Below, in pieces: positions 45,501-55,186 of a DNA stretch of 64,000 nt. The notes beneath the pieces were generated by a model, which was not told the origin of the DNA, did not search any database, and worked only from the letters and a program-made list of their open reading frames with translations. The DNA comes from Sipunculus nudus (Eukaryota; Annelida; Sipuncula; Golfingiida; Sipunculidae). The stretch is from positions 2,589,900-2,653,899 of the forward strand of contig CM049322.1 in assembly GCA_026874595.1 (NCBI GenBank). Direction: 5' to 3'. The position numbers were made by a program, and so were the translations under genes. Every line of letters begins with the position of its first letter. The stretch's first letter is position 1.

Positions 45501-47052
45501 ACCTTACCTGCTGGTTTGTGTGTCTGTTTTATGACTGACCTGGTTTTGTCTGTTTTTAAAGCACGGACTCATTGTCTTAGGCTTTTGCTGAACCTTTTTG
45601 GCGATAAATGGCTGTGTGTAAATACCACAGACCTGCTAAATCTCTATTTTTTGAAGATTTACTGAAAATGTCACTCATTACTTTTTTTTCACTTTTTCTC
45701 ACAAGCGCTCTATTCTTTTCTCTTTTTTTTTTCAGTAAAAGAGTTCTGAGATACACTATAAGTATTTCTCCCATGCATTGTAGTCCAGTTAGTACAAGAA
45801 GGGACACTGCACACTTTTTGTGTTTGCAAATGTCCAACTTGTGTCAGAACACGTAGAAAATGCCTCAATATTCAGGCTGGAGCATGTGCACCTTGCAGGT
45901 TTCTGATTGTGGGAGCTATTTTTTAATTTATTATAAAAATGTGGAATTATTGTTGATATTACTATTATTTTTTATTTCAAGGAAGGGGAGAACTTGTCAA
46001 AGATTCAGAGAACTTATTTTTGTTTATTTACCTTTGGCAGCCTGTCTAGTCCTTCCAACCACTCGCTAGTTTGTATGTGGTATATTGTAGTATGTAATGT
46101 AATTCTGCCCTTTTCAAAGCAAGTTGGTGATGTGATTATATTTTGTTAAGTACACTGATGATGTCCGTGTACTTTTATAAGTAGTACACTAATGTCTGTG
46201 TATTTTAAGATGTATCATTGTCTATATGATTACAACTGGTTCATTATGTTGACATGTGACTGATTAGTTCTGTATTAACAGTTACAGGTACTCCAGACAC
46301 CAGGAATCGTGGGTAGCACATCCATCCTGAGCCCAACCAGTCTCATCGCAGCGGCTGCCAGCGGTGGTGTCCAACAACCACAGCTAACACTGGCCACGTC
46401 ACAGGCTACGATGACAGCAGCCAGCGCTGCTCAGCTAGTTACGAACGCTGCTCTGGGGCTGTCAGTTGCCACCGTCTCCAACTCGAACACTGTTTCCACA
46501 GTGTCAGCTACAGGATCAGGTGGGGAATCTATGGTAACGCAAAGTAGTTCTGAAGCCGGCCAGCTGCACACTAAAATGGAGCCCAGTGCCAAACAGCTGG
46601 CAGTGGCCCGCGTGAACGATAACAGCACGGTGGGTAATCCCCAGCCTGTATTGTTAATGGGGAGGTCACTGGGTGTGTCACAAGCCCAGCCAATGACCGT
46701 GATTGAAGCAGCGCAAGCAGGAACTGCCGCTGGATTACAGCCCATGGCTGTGGCAGGGCAAGCACCTGTTGTTTCATTACAAGACTCGAGCTTTAATATT
46801 CAACAGATGTCAAGTAAACCGCAGCTGACCCTCCAGCCTGGTGCCACTCTCCAGAACACTACCTCGTTCGGCATCCAGCGACTCTCTAGTGCAGGTGCAA
46901 GCATCGGAAAGCAGCCAGTTACTGTAACAGGACAAACAACACTACAGGACAATACTTTTACAGTCCAACAACTTGCTAGTGTTGCCACCAGCATGGCTGC
47001 CCAAACCGTGGCAACAAACGGTACACTGGGAGGGAGTGGAGATCAGCAGTGA
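20486..47052 (+). CDS. POU2F1: POU domain class 2 transcription factor (Oct-1/POU2F; nubbin/pdm class), whole gene model
   Basis: Ten coding exons join without frame conflict: 20486-20522, 29007-29116, 31046-31201, 31965-32114, 36160-36279, 37257-37382, 40199-40375, 44047-44125, 44490-44914, 46282-47052, giving 716 residues. Residues 13-292 are Gln/Thr/Val/Pro-rich, with a Gln-dense run at about 124-151, as in Oct-1 activation regions. The POU-specific domain is about 300-370 and the homeodomain about 391-451, joined by a ~20-residue linker. The tail (461-716) is Ala/Ser/Thr/Gln-rich. The domain pair matches vertebrate Oct-1/Oct-2 almost residue for residue ([34 protein letters not shown]), so class II is secure. 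It should be a nuclear octamer-binding (ATGCAAAT) regulator. Least certain is the first intron: an extra exon may exist there. Confidence 0.93.
21939..23035. mobile_element. Non-autonomous DNA transposon with ~30-bp terminal inverted repeats
   Basis: The left end GGTACCGTATTTATTC (21939) continues with TAATTTGGCGACC. The right end, read inward from 23035, is GGTACCGTATTTATTC continuing CAGTTTGGCGATCC. Subterminal regions also correspond (GTCGAGA(A/T)AT...AGAG motifs). Length 1.10 kb, no transposase frame, no clear target duplication. The interior carries a 5S rRNA-like segment. Confidence 0.7.
22548..22592 (-). repeat. 5S rRNA-derived fragment (internal promoter region)
   Basis: The minus strand at 22576-22557 reads GGTTAGTTTTTGGATGGGTG, against GGTTAGTACTTGGATGGGTG in animal 5S rRNA as I remember it (18 of 20). 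It is followed by ACCGC and preceded by a diverged GTTTAACCGACCCC counterpart of the 5S middle region. The 5' half and 3' end of 5S are missing, so this is not a functional 5S gene. Confidence 0.7.
24159..24208 (+). CDS. Possible alternative POU2F exon (low confidence)
   Basis: Acceptor TTTTTAATATAG|AT and donor ATTGGG|GTAAAT bound 50 nt that continue exon 1 in frame as [17 protein letters not shown], not unlike the second N-terminal segment of vertebrate Oct-1. It ends in phase 0, while the next certain exon (29007) needs phase 1. Direct joining would create a stop within 20 codons. It is therefore either spurious, a poison exon, or followed by an unseen exon. Confidence 0.25.
25837..26620 (-). 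mobile_element. Pearl-like repeat element (reverse orientation)
   Basis: Begins ATTAGCTCAGCTGACT and CATCTGAGCTATAG, the reverse complement of the element end seen at 12.8 kb. It continues with the complementary core (near 26100-26580, AAACCTAATGTTACACTTC). It lacks the microsatellite and appears decayed. Confidence 0.55.
27062..27506. repeat. Near-perfect 220-bp tandem duplication ending in poly-C
   Basis: 27062-27281 and 27282-27506 appear identical by eye apart from the length of the terminal C-run (to 27281 and to 27506). Both begin CATTACAGGCTGCCTGAAAC. The lack of divergence implies a very recent duplication or an assembly artefact at the C-run. Confidence 0.85.
29007..29116 (+). CDS. 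POU2F1: POU2F exon 2
   Basis: Acceptor CGCTTCAG|CC, donor ATACAG|GTAAGA. It reads [20 protein letters not shown] through NVIPIQ, Gln/Thr/Val-rich like Oct-1 activation segments. Phase in 1, phase out 0. Confidence 0.88.
29117..31045 (+). other. POU2F intron
   Basis: AT-rich; small self-similar segments near 29280-29430 and 29570-29720 (AAATTTGAATTGAATTT-type) suggest an old local duplication. No exon supported. Confidence 0.5.
31046..31201 (+). CDS. POU2F1: POU2F exon 3
   Basis: 52 codons, phase 0/0, between TGTCTTGCAG and GTATGT. It reads [20 protein letters not shown], then a Gln-rich segment ending [10 protein letters not shown]. Its base composition is clearly more GC-rich than the flanking intron. 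Confidence 0.92.
31570..31690. repeat. Short TGGGAAT-rich degenerate repeat in an intron
   Basis: Seven or so copies of TGGGAA(T/A) words at irregular 10-20-bp spacing. Two match the kB consensus: GGGACTTCCC (31614-31623) and GGGAAATCCC (31656-31665). A repeat origin is more likely than a designed enhancer. Confidence 0.6.
31965..32114 (+). CDS. POU2F1: POU2F exon 4 (poly-Gln region)
   Basis: 50 codons, phase 0/0, acceptor TATCGCCAG and donor CAG|GTAAGA. It reads [20 protein letters not shown], then a Gln/Leu run ([19 protein letters not shown]) close in character to the Gln-rich activation domain of Oct-1. Confidence 0.93.
32341..33430 (-). mobile_element. Pearl-like repeat element with ~120-bp tandem cores
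   Basis: Starts TTTAGCTCAGCC and CTATAGCGATGGGTC, then CCGTCTGTCTGTCCGTCC. It continues with about five diverged ~120-bp copies containing CTTTCACATA(T/C)A(G)CTCACC and GAGGTCAAAGGTCAAGGTCA. The same cores, inverted, appear at 59.5-60.6 kb. Confidence 0.65.
33431..34170 (+). other. POU2F intron sequence
   Basis: Contains an exon-like block at 33886 (TTTCTTTCAG|GTTTTGCAG) that I do not accept as an exon, because a donor would leave the wrong phase. Confidence 0.4.
34176..34660 (-). mobile_element. Pearl-like repeat element, shorter copy
   Basis: Starts TTTTTAGCTCAGCTGAC, then CTATAGCGATGGGTC and CTGTCTGTCC, followed by one or two ~120-bp cores. It is very similar to the left part of the 32.3-kb copy. 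Confidence 0.65.
34661..36159 (+). other. POU2F intron sequence
   Basis: AT-rich, no supported exon or repeat. Confidence 0.4.
36160..36279 (+). CDS. POU2F1: POU2F exon 5
   Basis: 40 codons, phase 0/0, acceptor TTTTCTCCTTTCAG and donor ACATCA|GTGAGT. It reads [20 protein letters not shown], then a Ser/Thr/Arg segment ending TTTTQQNTS. The 3' end of this exon seeds the tandem array that follows. Confidence 0.92.
36280..36985 (+). repeat. Tandem array derived from the exon 5 end and its splice donor
   Basis: Starting at the donor, about 20 diverged copies of a ~35-bp unit (ACACAGCAAAACACATC plus TTTGAGTGCACCCACC-type tail). These match the exon's last 18 bases ACACAACAAAACACATCA plus GTGAGTAC. 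A second intact GTGAGT lies at 36313. Units later diverge into ACACCACACAGCAAATCA forms. Confidence 0.8.
37257..37382 (+). CDS. POU2F1: POU2F exon 6
   Basis: 42 codons, phase 0/0, acceptor TTGTTTTATAG and donor CCACG|GTAAGT. It reads [20 protein letters not shown], then [14 protein letters not shown] and a Gln-rich end. Typical of the POU2F N-terminal activation region. Confidence 0.92.
37424..39785 (+). repeat. 30-bp minisatellite (~78 copies)
   Basis: Unit GAGCCATGATCAGGTGGGCC plus TCACACTACT, starting about 40 bp after the exon 6 donor. Because 30 is divisible by 3, one plus frame stays open for up to 262 codons (10-residue motif [10 protein letters not shown]), broken by indels near 38195 and by TAA/TAG variants. 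It lies wholly inside an intron, with no start context or splice sites supporting translation. Several subtypes (GTGGGCC, CTGGCC, ACAGGCA) alternate in higher-order blocks, e.g. a ~120-bp repeat near 39385-39600. Confidence 0.9.
40199..40375 (+). CDS. POU2F1: POU2F exon 7
   Basis: 59 codons, phase 0/0, acceptor CCTGTTTACAG and donor CATACAG|GTAGGT. It is Thr/Gln/Pro-rich ([20 protein letters not shown] ... TTPQYRIQ). The final ~55 bases recur in the following intron as a tandem array. Confidence 0.92.
40376..42510 (+). repeat. Tandem array derived from the exon 7 end and its splice donor
   Basis: About 25 copies of an ~80-90-bp unit. Each has an exon-like part (CCAGTACACCGACAACACCA ... CATACAG) followed by GTAGGTCACTTAAAA and CCAACGCCATTATACCAACC. 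The second copy keeps a usable donor at 40463, and using it would lengthen exon 7 by 87 nt (29 codons) without a stop. From about 41.77 kb the donor in some copies is the perfect consensus CAG|GTAAGT; later copies have GTTAGT. Confidence 0.9.
42511..44046 (+). other. POU2F intron sequence
   Basis: No exon supported; a C-run lies at 43495-43508. Confidence 0.45.
44047..44125 (+). CDS. POU2F1: POU2F exon 8 (start of the POU-specific domain)
   Basis: Acceptor CCAATTTTAG, donor ACTGG|GTAAGG. It reads [20 protein letters not shown] then RRRIEL plus one base (phase 1). [11 protein letters not shown] is the canonical POU-specific N-terminus, and the split falls at the Gly before YTQGDVG. Confidence 0.97.
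44490..44914 (+). CDS. POU2F1: POU2F exon 9 (rest of the POU-specific domain, linker, homeodomain)
   Basis: Acceptor TTTTAACCAG|GG, donor TCTCAG|GTATGT. It encodes [18 protein letters not shown], the recognition helix region [19 protein letters not shown], a linker of about 20 residues, [20 protein letters not shown], and helix 3 [15 protein letters not shown] with the POU-typical Cys. All key DNA-contact positions of class II POU proteins appear intact. A whole bipartite domain in one large exon contrasts with the small N-terminal exons. Reading past the donor stays open to 45118 but has no similarity. Confidence 0.98.
44915..46281 (+). other. POU2F last intron
   Basis: AT-rich, with TGATGTCATT-type reiterations around 45230-45450; no exon supported. 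Confidence 0.5.
46282..47052 (+). CDS. POU2F1: POU2F exon 10 (C-terminal tail, stop)
   Basis: Acceptor TGTATTAACAG|TTACAG, phase 0. 256 residues rich in Ala, Ser, Thr, Gln and Val, beginning [18 protein letters not shown], then [13 protein letters not shown]. It ends GSGDQQ and TGA (47050-47052). No structured domain; comparable in composition and position to the Oct-1 C-terminal activation region. Confidence 0.95.
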   Translation, partial: LQVLQTPGIVGSTSILSPTSLIAAAASGGVQQPQLTLATSQATMTAASAAQLVTNAALGLSVATVSNSNTVSTVSATGSGGESMVTQSSSEAGQLHTKMEPSAKQLAVARVNDNSTVGNPQPVLLMGRSLGVSQAQPMTVIEAAQAGTAAGLQPMAVAGQAPVVSLQDSSFNIQQMSSKPQLTLQPGATLQNTTSFGIQRLSSAGASIGKQPVTVTGQTTLQDNTFTVQQLASVATSMAAQTVATNGTLGGSGDQQ

Positions 47053-49160
47053 AAAGCTAACGAAACTATGATGCTTAAACTCCCAGCTTTCTTGTGGTTC
47101 GAACAGAAATAATTAGATCACAATGCAGCGGAAAATCACACTAAGCAGAACTAGTTGATTTTCCTCACAGCTAAGGCTGTTGGTGAGATATTGCTGATCA
47201 TGTGACAAGTAATTGTATCAATAACCTACACTTTGTGGAAGAGACTGAACAGTATAGACTGTACAACAAGGTTTTACTTATTGTACAGCAAAACTGACTT
47301 GTACAATGTCCTTGTGGTAAAGTTAGCGTTAACTGTGAAAGCCAGTGAGTGTTATTACAGCAGATACGATAGGTGAACAGCATTATGGATCTGTGCTCAG
47401 ATCTCTTTGTAACAGAATAGCGTAACAGAAAAGGCAGCCATACATTGTCAGCAGGATATATAAGTGGCCATAATCCAGTGTGATTATTGTTAAAGTTTGA
47501 ATCATGTTTGAATTGATGAAGGGACTGTCCAAGATTCACCCCTACTACATGGCAGGATATCCATTGAAGATCTACATTTTATGAATGCAGGCAAGAGACA
47601 TCTAGTGGCACTGCACATACACACTGGTGCAGAAGCTGGAACAATTTTGTGGATGCCCACATACAACTATACTGTCTGATTGCTGAGAAGCATAATCGCC
47701 TGTGTTGTTACTAGTTAAGGAAACTGTCTTAATAATGAACGCAAGTCTGCCTTCTAGCAGACTTTAAACGTTATCCTGGTCTACACTACTGTAACATATG
47801 TTCAGTTTAGACAAGTGGTCAAATTGCACATTCTCAATTTTGAGATAAATTATTATAAAAAAATATGTTGGAGAAAATGAATGTCAAGTGGATGGTAAAC
47901 TTGTCAGTGCAAATCATGAAATGAAATAAAAGATCAATAATTGTTCAGGAGTTAATTGTTGGTTACAAAATTGAGACCCCTAGGAACTGACAGTGCCCTT
48001 TTTGGTATGTAGATATGTACAGCTAACCATTATAATGACAGTGGCAATGCCTGTGAAACCTCAATAGCAAGCCCACGAGACTGTTAATCGAGGACTGCTC
48101 AATCACAAAGTTTAGATGATACATCATTGGCGTTTTCAGGTTTTCCAATTGGTTATTTCTAGTGTGGGCCTACACTGATCTTGTTTATATAACATTTATT
48201 TATAACTGATGCAATAATAAACTGAAAATCCAAGTGTGCTATACAACCAAGAAGATTTCACTTAAAAAACTGAAGTTTGCCTTTCTTTTGGCGAACTGTA
48301 AGTAAAATACAGAGCATATTACTTCACGTGTGATCTGTAGATTGCAGTCGTGCTTAAGAAATTTAGAATGAAAGCTGTATGTTCTAGGGTCAAATCCACC
48401 AACTATGCCAAATACAGAAAATCTTAAAACTTAGTGTTCAAACTTTGCGCATACTGTACAGGAATAAACTTGTCTTCTGGTTTAAACCTTTACGTGAGCA
48501 TTCCGCCAACCAGGTAATTTTGAAGCGTATTCAAATCATAACATTCTCTTCATATTGATTGTTCTAACAACATTCAGTACCAAGAGTCACGTGGTACTAA
48601 CAGATATGCCCGTATGTAGAAGACGCATGCATGGTTCACGGACATTGCATCTCTTGACTGGAAGAGTGCCTGTGTTCAAGCACGGCCTGTGAGATACTGT
48701 TTGTGTTAACTACTGCACAGCTAACATGGGTTCACTAGGGTTCTCCAGCAAATTCACAGGTTACAACTTCTATAATTAAGTAAAGGCCACAACAAAATGA
48801 CATACGGCAGCCGTGCATAGGCAACAACATACATGTAGGCTAAGGTGATGTCTGATCAAGACGTCAGGGTAAGTGTATTAACACTGCATTGTTCCTGTTT
48901 GCAGTGGATGTGTATACCGTGTGTGAAGTCTTGGAAAATGAGGAATTATCTGCTTCAAACTGACTAAAAGTGGAGAAACCTTATAATCTTGCTAATCAAC
49001 CAACAGACTGTAAATTTAATGACATAATTATGATGTCTTATGCTGTACTTTTGACGTCATTGTGATGTCATATGCTTTATTAATGACGTCAGTGTGATTG
49101 TATGTTGGGTAGACTCAGGAGAATAAAATGTTTTATAGGTCTGTGTGTGTTTATCATTTT
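47053..49160 (+). other. POU2F 3' untranslated region
   Basis: About 2.1 kb without repeats, unlike the introns. Internal AATAAA signals occur near 47925, 48217 and 48464. The last candidate AATAAA (49122-49127) is followed by a GT-rich stretch (TGTGTGTGTTT, about 49142), a good arrangement for the main poly(A) site. Confidence 0.7.
49122..49127 (+). promoter_or_regulatory. Candidate main polyadenylation signal of POU2F
   Basis: AATAAA with a GT-rich downstream element 15-25 bp later, and repeats beginning directly after it. Confidence 0.55.
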
Positions 49161-49171
49161 AGTGTGCGCCA

Positions 49172-52100
49172 GTTTTTTTTAGCTCCGCTAACAGAAAGCC
49201 ATCTGATCTATAGCGATCACTCATTGTCAATCCGGTTTTCCCGTTGTCCGCTTGTTCGTTAACAGAGCACAAATTGCAACCTCTAGCCCTAGAAACTTCT
49301 TACAGAGCGTCCAGAGGACCATGAAAAATCTCCTTGGAAATCTGAAATTAGGTCTCTGTTACCCATACCCTCTAAGCTAGTGGGCTCTTAAGTACCCCTC
49401 AAGAATAATAAAAAAAATGATACAAAAGCTCCAGTATCTGAATAACTAATGCATTGATTGCCATGATTCTTTGCGTGCATTTTGAACATGGATTGTAGTT
49501 CCTGCAGACTGGTTGTTAACGCATATTTTTTTTCTCTTATTTTCGAGACCTTCAAACGAAACAGTCTGGCTGTTTTTAGGGCACAAAACTGTTACCGTTA
49601 GACCTAGAATCTTCTAAGTAACTGAACATCAATGGAGGTCCTAGGCAAATCTTTGAAACCTGAAATTCGGTCATGATGACCTATACGCTGAAAGATATGA
49701 TAAAGAACATTATTTGACCGCCTATAGGACATTTGCATGATCGGTTACTGTTGAACCTAGAGCTTCTAGTTTGAATAAGATCCAGGGAAGTTTCTGTAAA
49801 AATTTCTTGGAAACCTGAAATAATATCACTTTGAGTTAAAATTTCCTACAGAAACTCCATAGGTTACCATGGGAGGTGCTATGCATTAGCATCAGGAAAT
49901 ATATATATTTGATATTAGGCGGGCGGCGCCAACATTTTAAGTCGAATTTTTCTTTTTCGAGATAGCAAAAAAATAATTATACTGCCAGTTTATGTAATAA
50001 TCTGACATTTCGCATTTTGTTGATTATAGATAGTTTGATATGTTTGAAATATAAATTGTGGTGCCACCATCAGTTAATCTCATTTTTATCGAACCTGTGC
50101 TTTTTTGGGATGGTGTGTCGGCGTCCGCCGTCCCTACGTAACCCATACTATGGTAAAAACGGTAGGAGCTAGCATCACCAAATTCTATGCAGTAGTCAGT
50201 CATCTAAAATTTGTCGGATTTGGTTATTTTATTTTTTTTTATTTTTTTTTATTTTGCTGTCCTAATTGACTTAGATTTTGATAGGGAAATGATAAAAAAA
50301 AAAACCCAAAAACTTCTCCAAAATTGCCTAGCCAAATTGTTCGATATATCACAGATATAATCTCAGAAACAACCACTCACAAGTTTTTCGAAAAGTACCA
50401 GTTCGGTGATTTTAAGTCGAGTTACAGAAAGCTGAACTTAGTCATTTTCCTCAAAATAAGGATTCTATTGGCAGTGAACACAGTGATCTGTTATTCGTAA
50501 GCTGCTAAGAGAAAATCCTATTTTAAGCACCTTAAAAAAGAGCTTTTTATCCCAGAAATCAAGGTTTAGATGTGTATAAAAGCATTAACTTAGTGGAAGA
50601 AATGTCTTCTATTTATTCACACACCTGGTCCTGTGGGCATGTATCAAACAAAGGCGTTTTAATTCCAATAAAACGTGATTTGACTCCACAGTTTAATGAT
50701 AATACGAGTTGTTTTCCTGTACCACTGCTATTTATAGTTGTCGAAATATCACTACGATTTGTCTCTTTGGGTAAAATTTCATACAGAAACCCCATAGGGT
50801 ACCACGGATAGTGTTATGCATTAGCATCAGGAAAGATTTATATCTGATATATGGTGGGTGGGGCCAACATTTTAGGGATTTTTTTTTTTTTTTTACTTTT
50901 CCGCGATTGCCAAAAATGATTATGCTGTCAGTATATCTAATATCCTTACATTTCGCATGTTTGTTTATCATAGGTGGCTTGATATCAAATGGCTGTGCTA
51001 CCATTAGTTAAGCTCATTTTTAGCGAACCTGTGGACTTATGCGATGGTGTGGCGGCGTCCTTCGTCCCTACGTAAACCCATGCTGTCTCAAAAACAGCAG
51101 TAGATAGCATCATCCATTACGGGGGAAAAGCCAGAAAACCTTTGAAAATCTACTCCGAAATCATTCAACCCAATTGTTTAATATTTCACAAAAAAAGATC
51201 CAAGTGATGAGCTCTCTAAAATTTATCCAAATGGTTTGGGTTTGATGCATTTTGGCCGAGTTACAAGAATTTGCACTTGGTCATTTGGCCAAGTAAGCAT
51301 GCAAACATAATAGTCTCGGTAACGATAGGCGCTAGCGTCACCAAGTTCTGTGCAAATGTTGGTCACACGAGTCATATTTAAAACTGATGTATTGGTGGCG
51401 CCACCTGAATCGACCATTTTGGTATGGGGGTCATCACAAAATAAACCCATAATTTCTCAGGAACAGCTGGAGCTAGCATCCCCAAATATTATGGGAAAAT
51501 CAGGCACATGTAAAATGTGGCATTGAACTTTTTGTGGCGCCATCTGCATAGACATTTTACCGGGGAAAAGCCAGAAAAAAACTTTGACCTCCCTGTATGT
51601 TAAGTAGAAGTTTCTACGTCCAACTTCAACAATTATTTCTAAAATTACTTTTTTTTACAAAGATCGCAGAATATAGGCGATTGGCAAAATTTCAAGTTTC
51701 CAAGGAATTTTTATATGAAGCTCCTGGATCTGAATCAAATTAGAGGTTTCTAGGTCCAGCTGTTACCAATAAGGCAAATCTGTCTTATAATGTGCTCAAA
51801 TCATGTTTTTCCAAATATGTTGCAGAATATAGGTCACAGTGACCTTATTTCAGATGTCCAAGTAGACTTTACAGTGACCTTCCCTAACGTTAAGAAGACA
51901 TTTCCAGATCAAACAGTTACGGTTTGTGCCCTGTAAACGGCCGGACTGCTCCTTGTGAATGTCTCAAAATAAAAAAAAAATCATGAAAATTAGAAAAAAA
52001 AACAAAGGTGGCGCGACTAGTCTTAGGAACTCATATGAACTGATGAAACTCTCCATGATCAATATGCATGGGAAGAAACATGGCAGTCAATTCATTGGTT

Positions 52101-52350
52101 ATTCAGATACTGTAAATGTTGTATTATTTTTTTATGATTCCGGGGTACAATAACAGGCCCCGTAATTAAGAGAGTATAGTTCGCATTGACCTAATGCCAA
52201 GGGAGATTTTTTATGGGCCTTCATGGACCTTCAGTTAGAAGTTTCTAGGTCCAGCGAACACGATTTCTGCCCTGTTAACGGACAACCGGACGGACGACAG
52301 ACAAAGGGTGATCAAATATAGCTCAGATGACTTCAAAGCTAGACCACTTA
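49172..52350. mobile_element. Cluster of pearl-like repeat elements
   Basis: Opens with TTTTTTTAGCTCCGCTAAC and CTATAGCGATCAC. It closes with GGACGGACGACAGAC and ATATAGCTCAGATGACTTC. In between are several diverged cores (GAAACCTGAAATTAGGTC-like; GCTAGCATCACCAAATTCT at about 50170, with variants at 51310 and 51470). At least two elements or a long tandem core series are merged here. An internal near-repeat links 49850-50140 with 50770-51080 (CAGAAAC(T/C)CCATAGG...). Confidence 0.6.
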
Positions 52351-53400
52351 TTTTATCAAGTCATCCTCTATTTTTTAAACATAATGTTTACAGTTATAAA
52401 TAACTGGCCTCGAGGGTTTTTACACATAGCGGAATCTTTCCTTTTTTTTTAATGACAATCATATTTTTTCAGATTTTTTTTCAACCATTGCCTGCTTGAA
52501 AATGATTAGGAATTTGGCTTGTGATGGTAACCAGCCAATATTTTCACAACTATTATTTAAGCATGACCCTGAAGGCCTTGGTATATCATTGGCTTTTATT
52601 TCTATAGGACTGAAGTGTACTTCAAAAGTAATAAATCAATGCAATGCAAGGAGGAATGCCCCGGGAGAGGGAGAAGCTGAAATGTAAGGTTTAAACCCAA
52701 AATAAATACAACACGAAATTTAAAGTTTTATGTCAACCAAAATGGCCAAAACCACTATCTAAATGTTGAATGACGGTTCCACTATGCCAAATGTTGGTAC
52801 ACTGCCTCTCCCTTTAGTAAGCGATTTAGGAAATATTGGGAGGGTTGCTGGCTACTAGCTTCGCCGGTGCATAACTCTCTTCATCTCCTTCATTCGCCAA
52901 GCCCCCAACTGCCTTCCTCTCGACTTCCTATCCTGCTGATCGGATCTCCCACTGGAAGAGCCCATTGCCTATATAGGGGTGTATCCTTACGGATAGATGA
53001 AATATCTTGCACAATTACAAGGGGTTACTTTTAATTTGTTAAATCTTTGCTAAATAACATTGTCACTGGTGAGAATAATATTTGGACATTTTGAAAAGTT
53101 CAGACGTTCTAAATCTCTATGATTTGTTCATGCGCTTTTGAATATTAAAATAACATTGTTTCATAAGAATTTAAATTTCAAAATTCATGAATTTCTTGAG
53201 GCAGTTGAACAATGCATGATGCAACGGGCTTATTATTATTCACACCAAAATATTTATAAGATAATCCCTTGCACCGACGGCTGACAATTGTATGCAGTGT
53301 CTGTTACAGTCATAGGAAATAGAAAAGTTCGAGGGTTTAAATACCAACATTAAGTGGTAAAAATTCATGTTGGGGCGTGGTAATCAGGAAAATGCACAGA
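52351..53400. other. Intergenic, no supported feature
   Basis: Short frames only; no exon or clear repeat between POU2F and HOATZ. Confidence 0.4.
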
Positions 53401-53401
53401 C

Positions 53402-53589
53402 TACAATAAAACCTCCTTTAAACGCCCACCTCTGTGCAAAGACCACCTCAACATAAGGACCACTTGATCACGGTTCTGGCCCCGATGCTTTTTCGTATTT
53501 TTATAAGGCTTTGCTTAGATGATAAACTCGAAAATCCGACCACTTTATTGAAGTCCCGTTGGTGGTCGTAAATTTGAGGTTTTACTGTA
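53402..53589. mobile_element. Tc1/mariner-like MITE
   Basis: Ends TACAATAAAACCTC and GAGGTTTTACTGTA are inverted repeats (13 of 14), each starting with TA as expected for a TA target duplication. 188 bp, non-coding, with internal short inverted words (GACCACTT). Confidence 0.6.
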
Positions 53590-54545
53590 CATACTTGCTA
53601 AAAATATAGCCAGAAGTACCACATGTGTGTTTATCAGATCACAATTTAGCTAGGACTCATTAATTTGACAGCTCCTTTAAGAGATCTTATTGTCCCCCGC
53701 TAACCCTAACCGGGGTCATTGATTTGGGGTTGTCAATCTGTCCCTCTGTCCGTCTGACAAGTTTTCATTTCTGTGCGATAACTTTCCTAAATATTATCCG
53801 TTTCATTCAAATTAGGGTCAGTGGTCAGTGATTGCTCTCATGCATACCTTGGTTGGGACTGATTTTAGAGTGTCTGTCTGAAAATTTATTCTCTCCAGCT
53901 CCAAAACAAAAATATTAAATTTTGTTCCTATTTCACAACCAAAATTATGACATGTGGAGACATCAGCAGGGCACCATGAAAACTAAACACAGCCACTTTG
54001 ACATGTGGAGACATCTTCAGGCAAACATAAAATCTAAAACATATTGATCAGGTAAGCATGAAAGACAATTAACGAGAGACATAAGCAGGGATCTGAAATC
54101 CACAAATTTGCTTGTTATTTTTTGTTTTGTTTTGCCTCTTCCATGATTTTTTTTCATGATTAAAAATGAAATTTAAATTATTGAATTTAAGTTGAAAAAT
54201 TCAATTTTAGAAAGAAACATTATAGAGGAAAAACAAAATAAAACGGGTTTGAGAATTGGCATGTAGTTTGATATGAGCCAACTAAAATAGGGGTTTGTTG
54301 TTACCGGTTGCTTACAATGGTGTACTATTTGAAAGTTAAAATTTTCAAAAATGTTAAAATTTCATAAATACAAAAACAAGACAAAATTAAATACAAACAA
54401 CCAACAGTTAAACATAAAACTTTTGACTTCCTATTATATATGGTGGTAATATATGGTATAATAAATGAGTTGACTGGTTACAGTTTTATGTATATGAAAA
54501 TGACAAAGGTCACAGAGCACAATGTATGTACACACCTGATAACTT
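53590..54545. other. Intergenic, no supported feature
   Basis: AT-rich; GACATGTGGAGACATC occurs twice (about 53950 and 54000), a small local duplication. Confidence 0.4.
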
Positions 54546-54548
54546 GCT

Positions 54549-55186
54549 TTAAGTGTGCTGGTATTTGAAATTAAGTGTGCTGGTATTTGATATTAAGTGT
54601 GCTGGTATTTGATATTAAGTGTGCTGGTATTTGATATTAAGTGTGCTGGTATCTGATATTAAGTGTGCTGGTATTTGATATTAAGTGTGCTGGTATCTGA
54701 TATTAAGTGTGCTGGTATTTAATATTGAGTGTGCTGGTATGTGATATTAAGTGTGCTGGTATTTGATATTAAGTGTGCTGGTATTTGATATTAAGTGTGC
54801 TTGTATTAGATATTAAGTGTGATGGTATTTGGTATTAAGTGTGCTGGTATTTGATATGAAGTGTGCTAATATTTGATATTAAGTGTGCTGGTATTTGATA
54901 TTAAGTGTGCTCGTATTAGATATTAAATGTAATGGTATTTGGTATTAAGTGTGCTGGTATTTGATATTAAGTGTGCTGGTATCTGATATTAAGTGTGCTG
55001 GTTTTGATATTAAGTGTGCTGGTATCTGATATTAAGTGTGCAGGTATTTGATATTAAGTGTGCTGGAATCTAATATTAAGTGTGCTGGTATTTGATATTA
55101 AGTGTGCTAGTATTAGATATTAAGTGTGATGGTATTTGGTATTAAGTGTGCTGGTATTTGATATTAAGTGTGCTGGTATTTGATAG
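54549..55186. repeat. 22-bp minisatellite (~29 copies)
   Basis: Unit TTAAGTGTGCTGGTATTTGA plus TA, lightly diverged. An internal higher-order segment (variants TTAGATATTAAGTGTGATGG) recurs near 54800, 54910 and 55110. Confidence 0.92.

Noticed and set aside
52496-52687. 63-codon plus-strand frame between POU2F and HOATZ
   Set aside because: No domain, splice context or composition shift; frames of this length are expected by chance.
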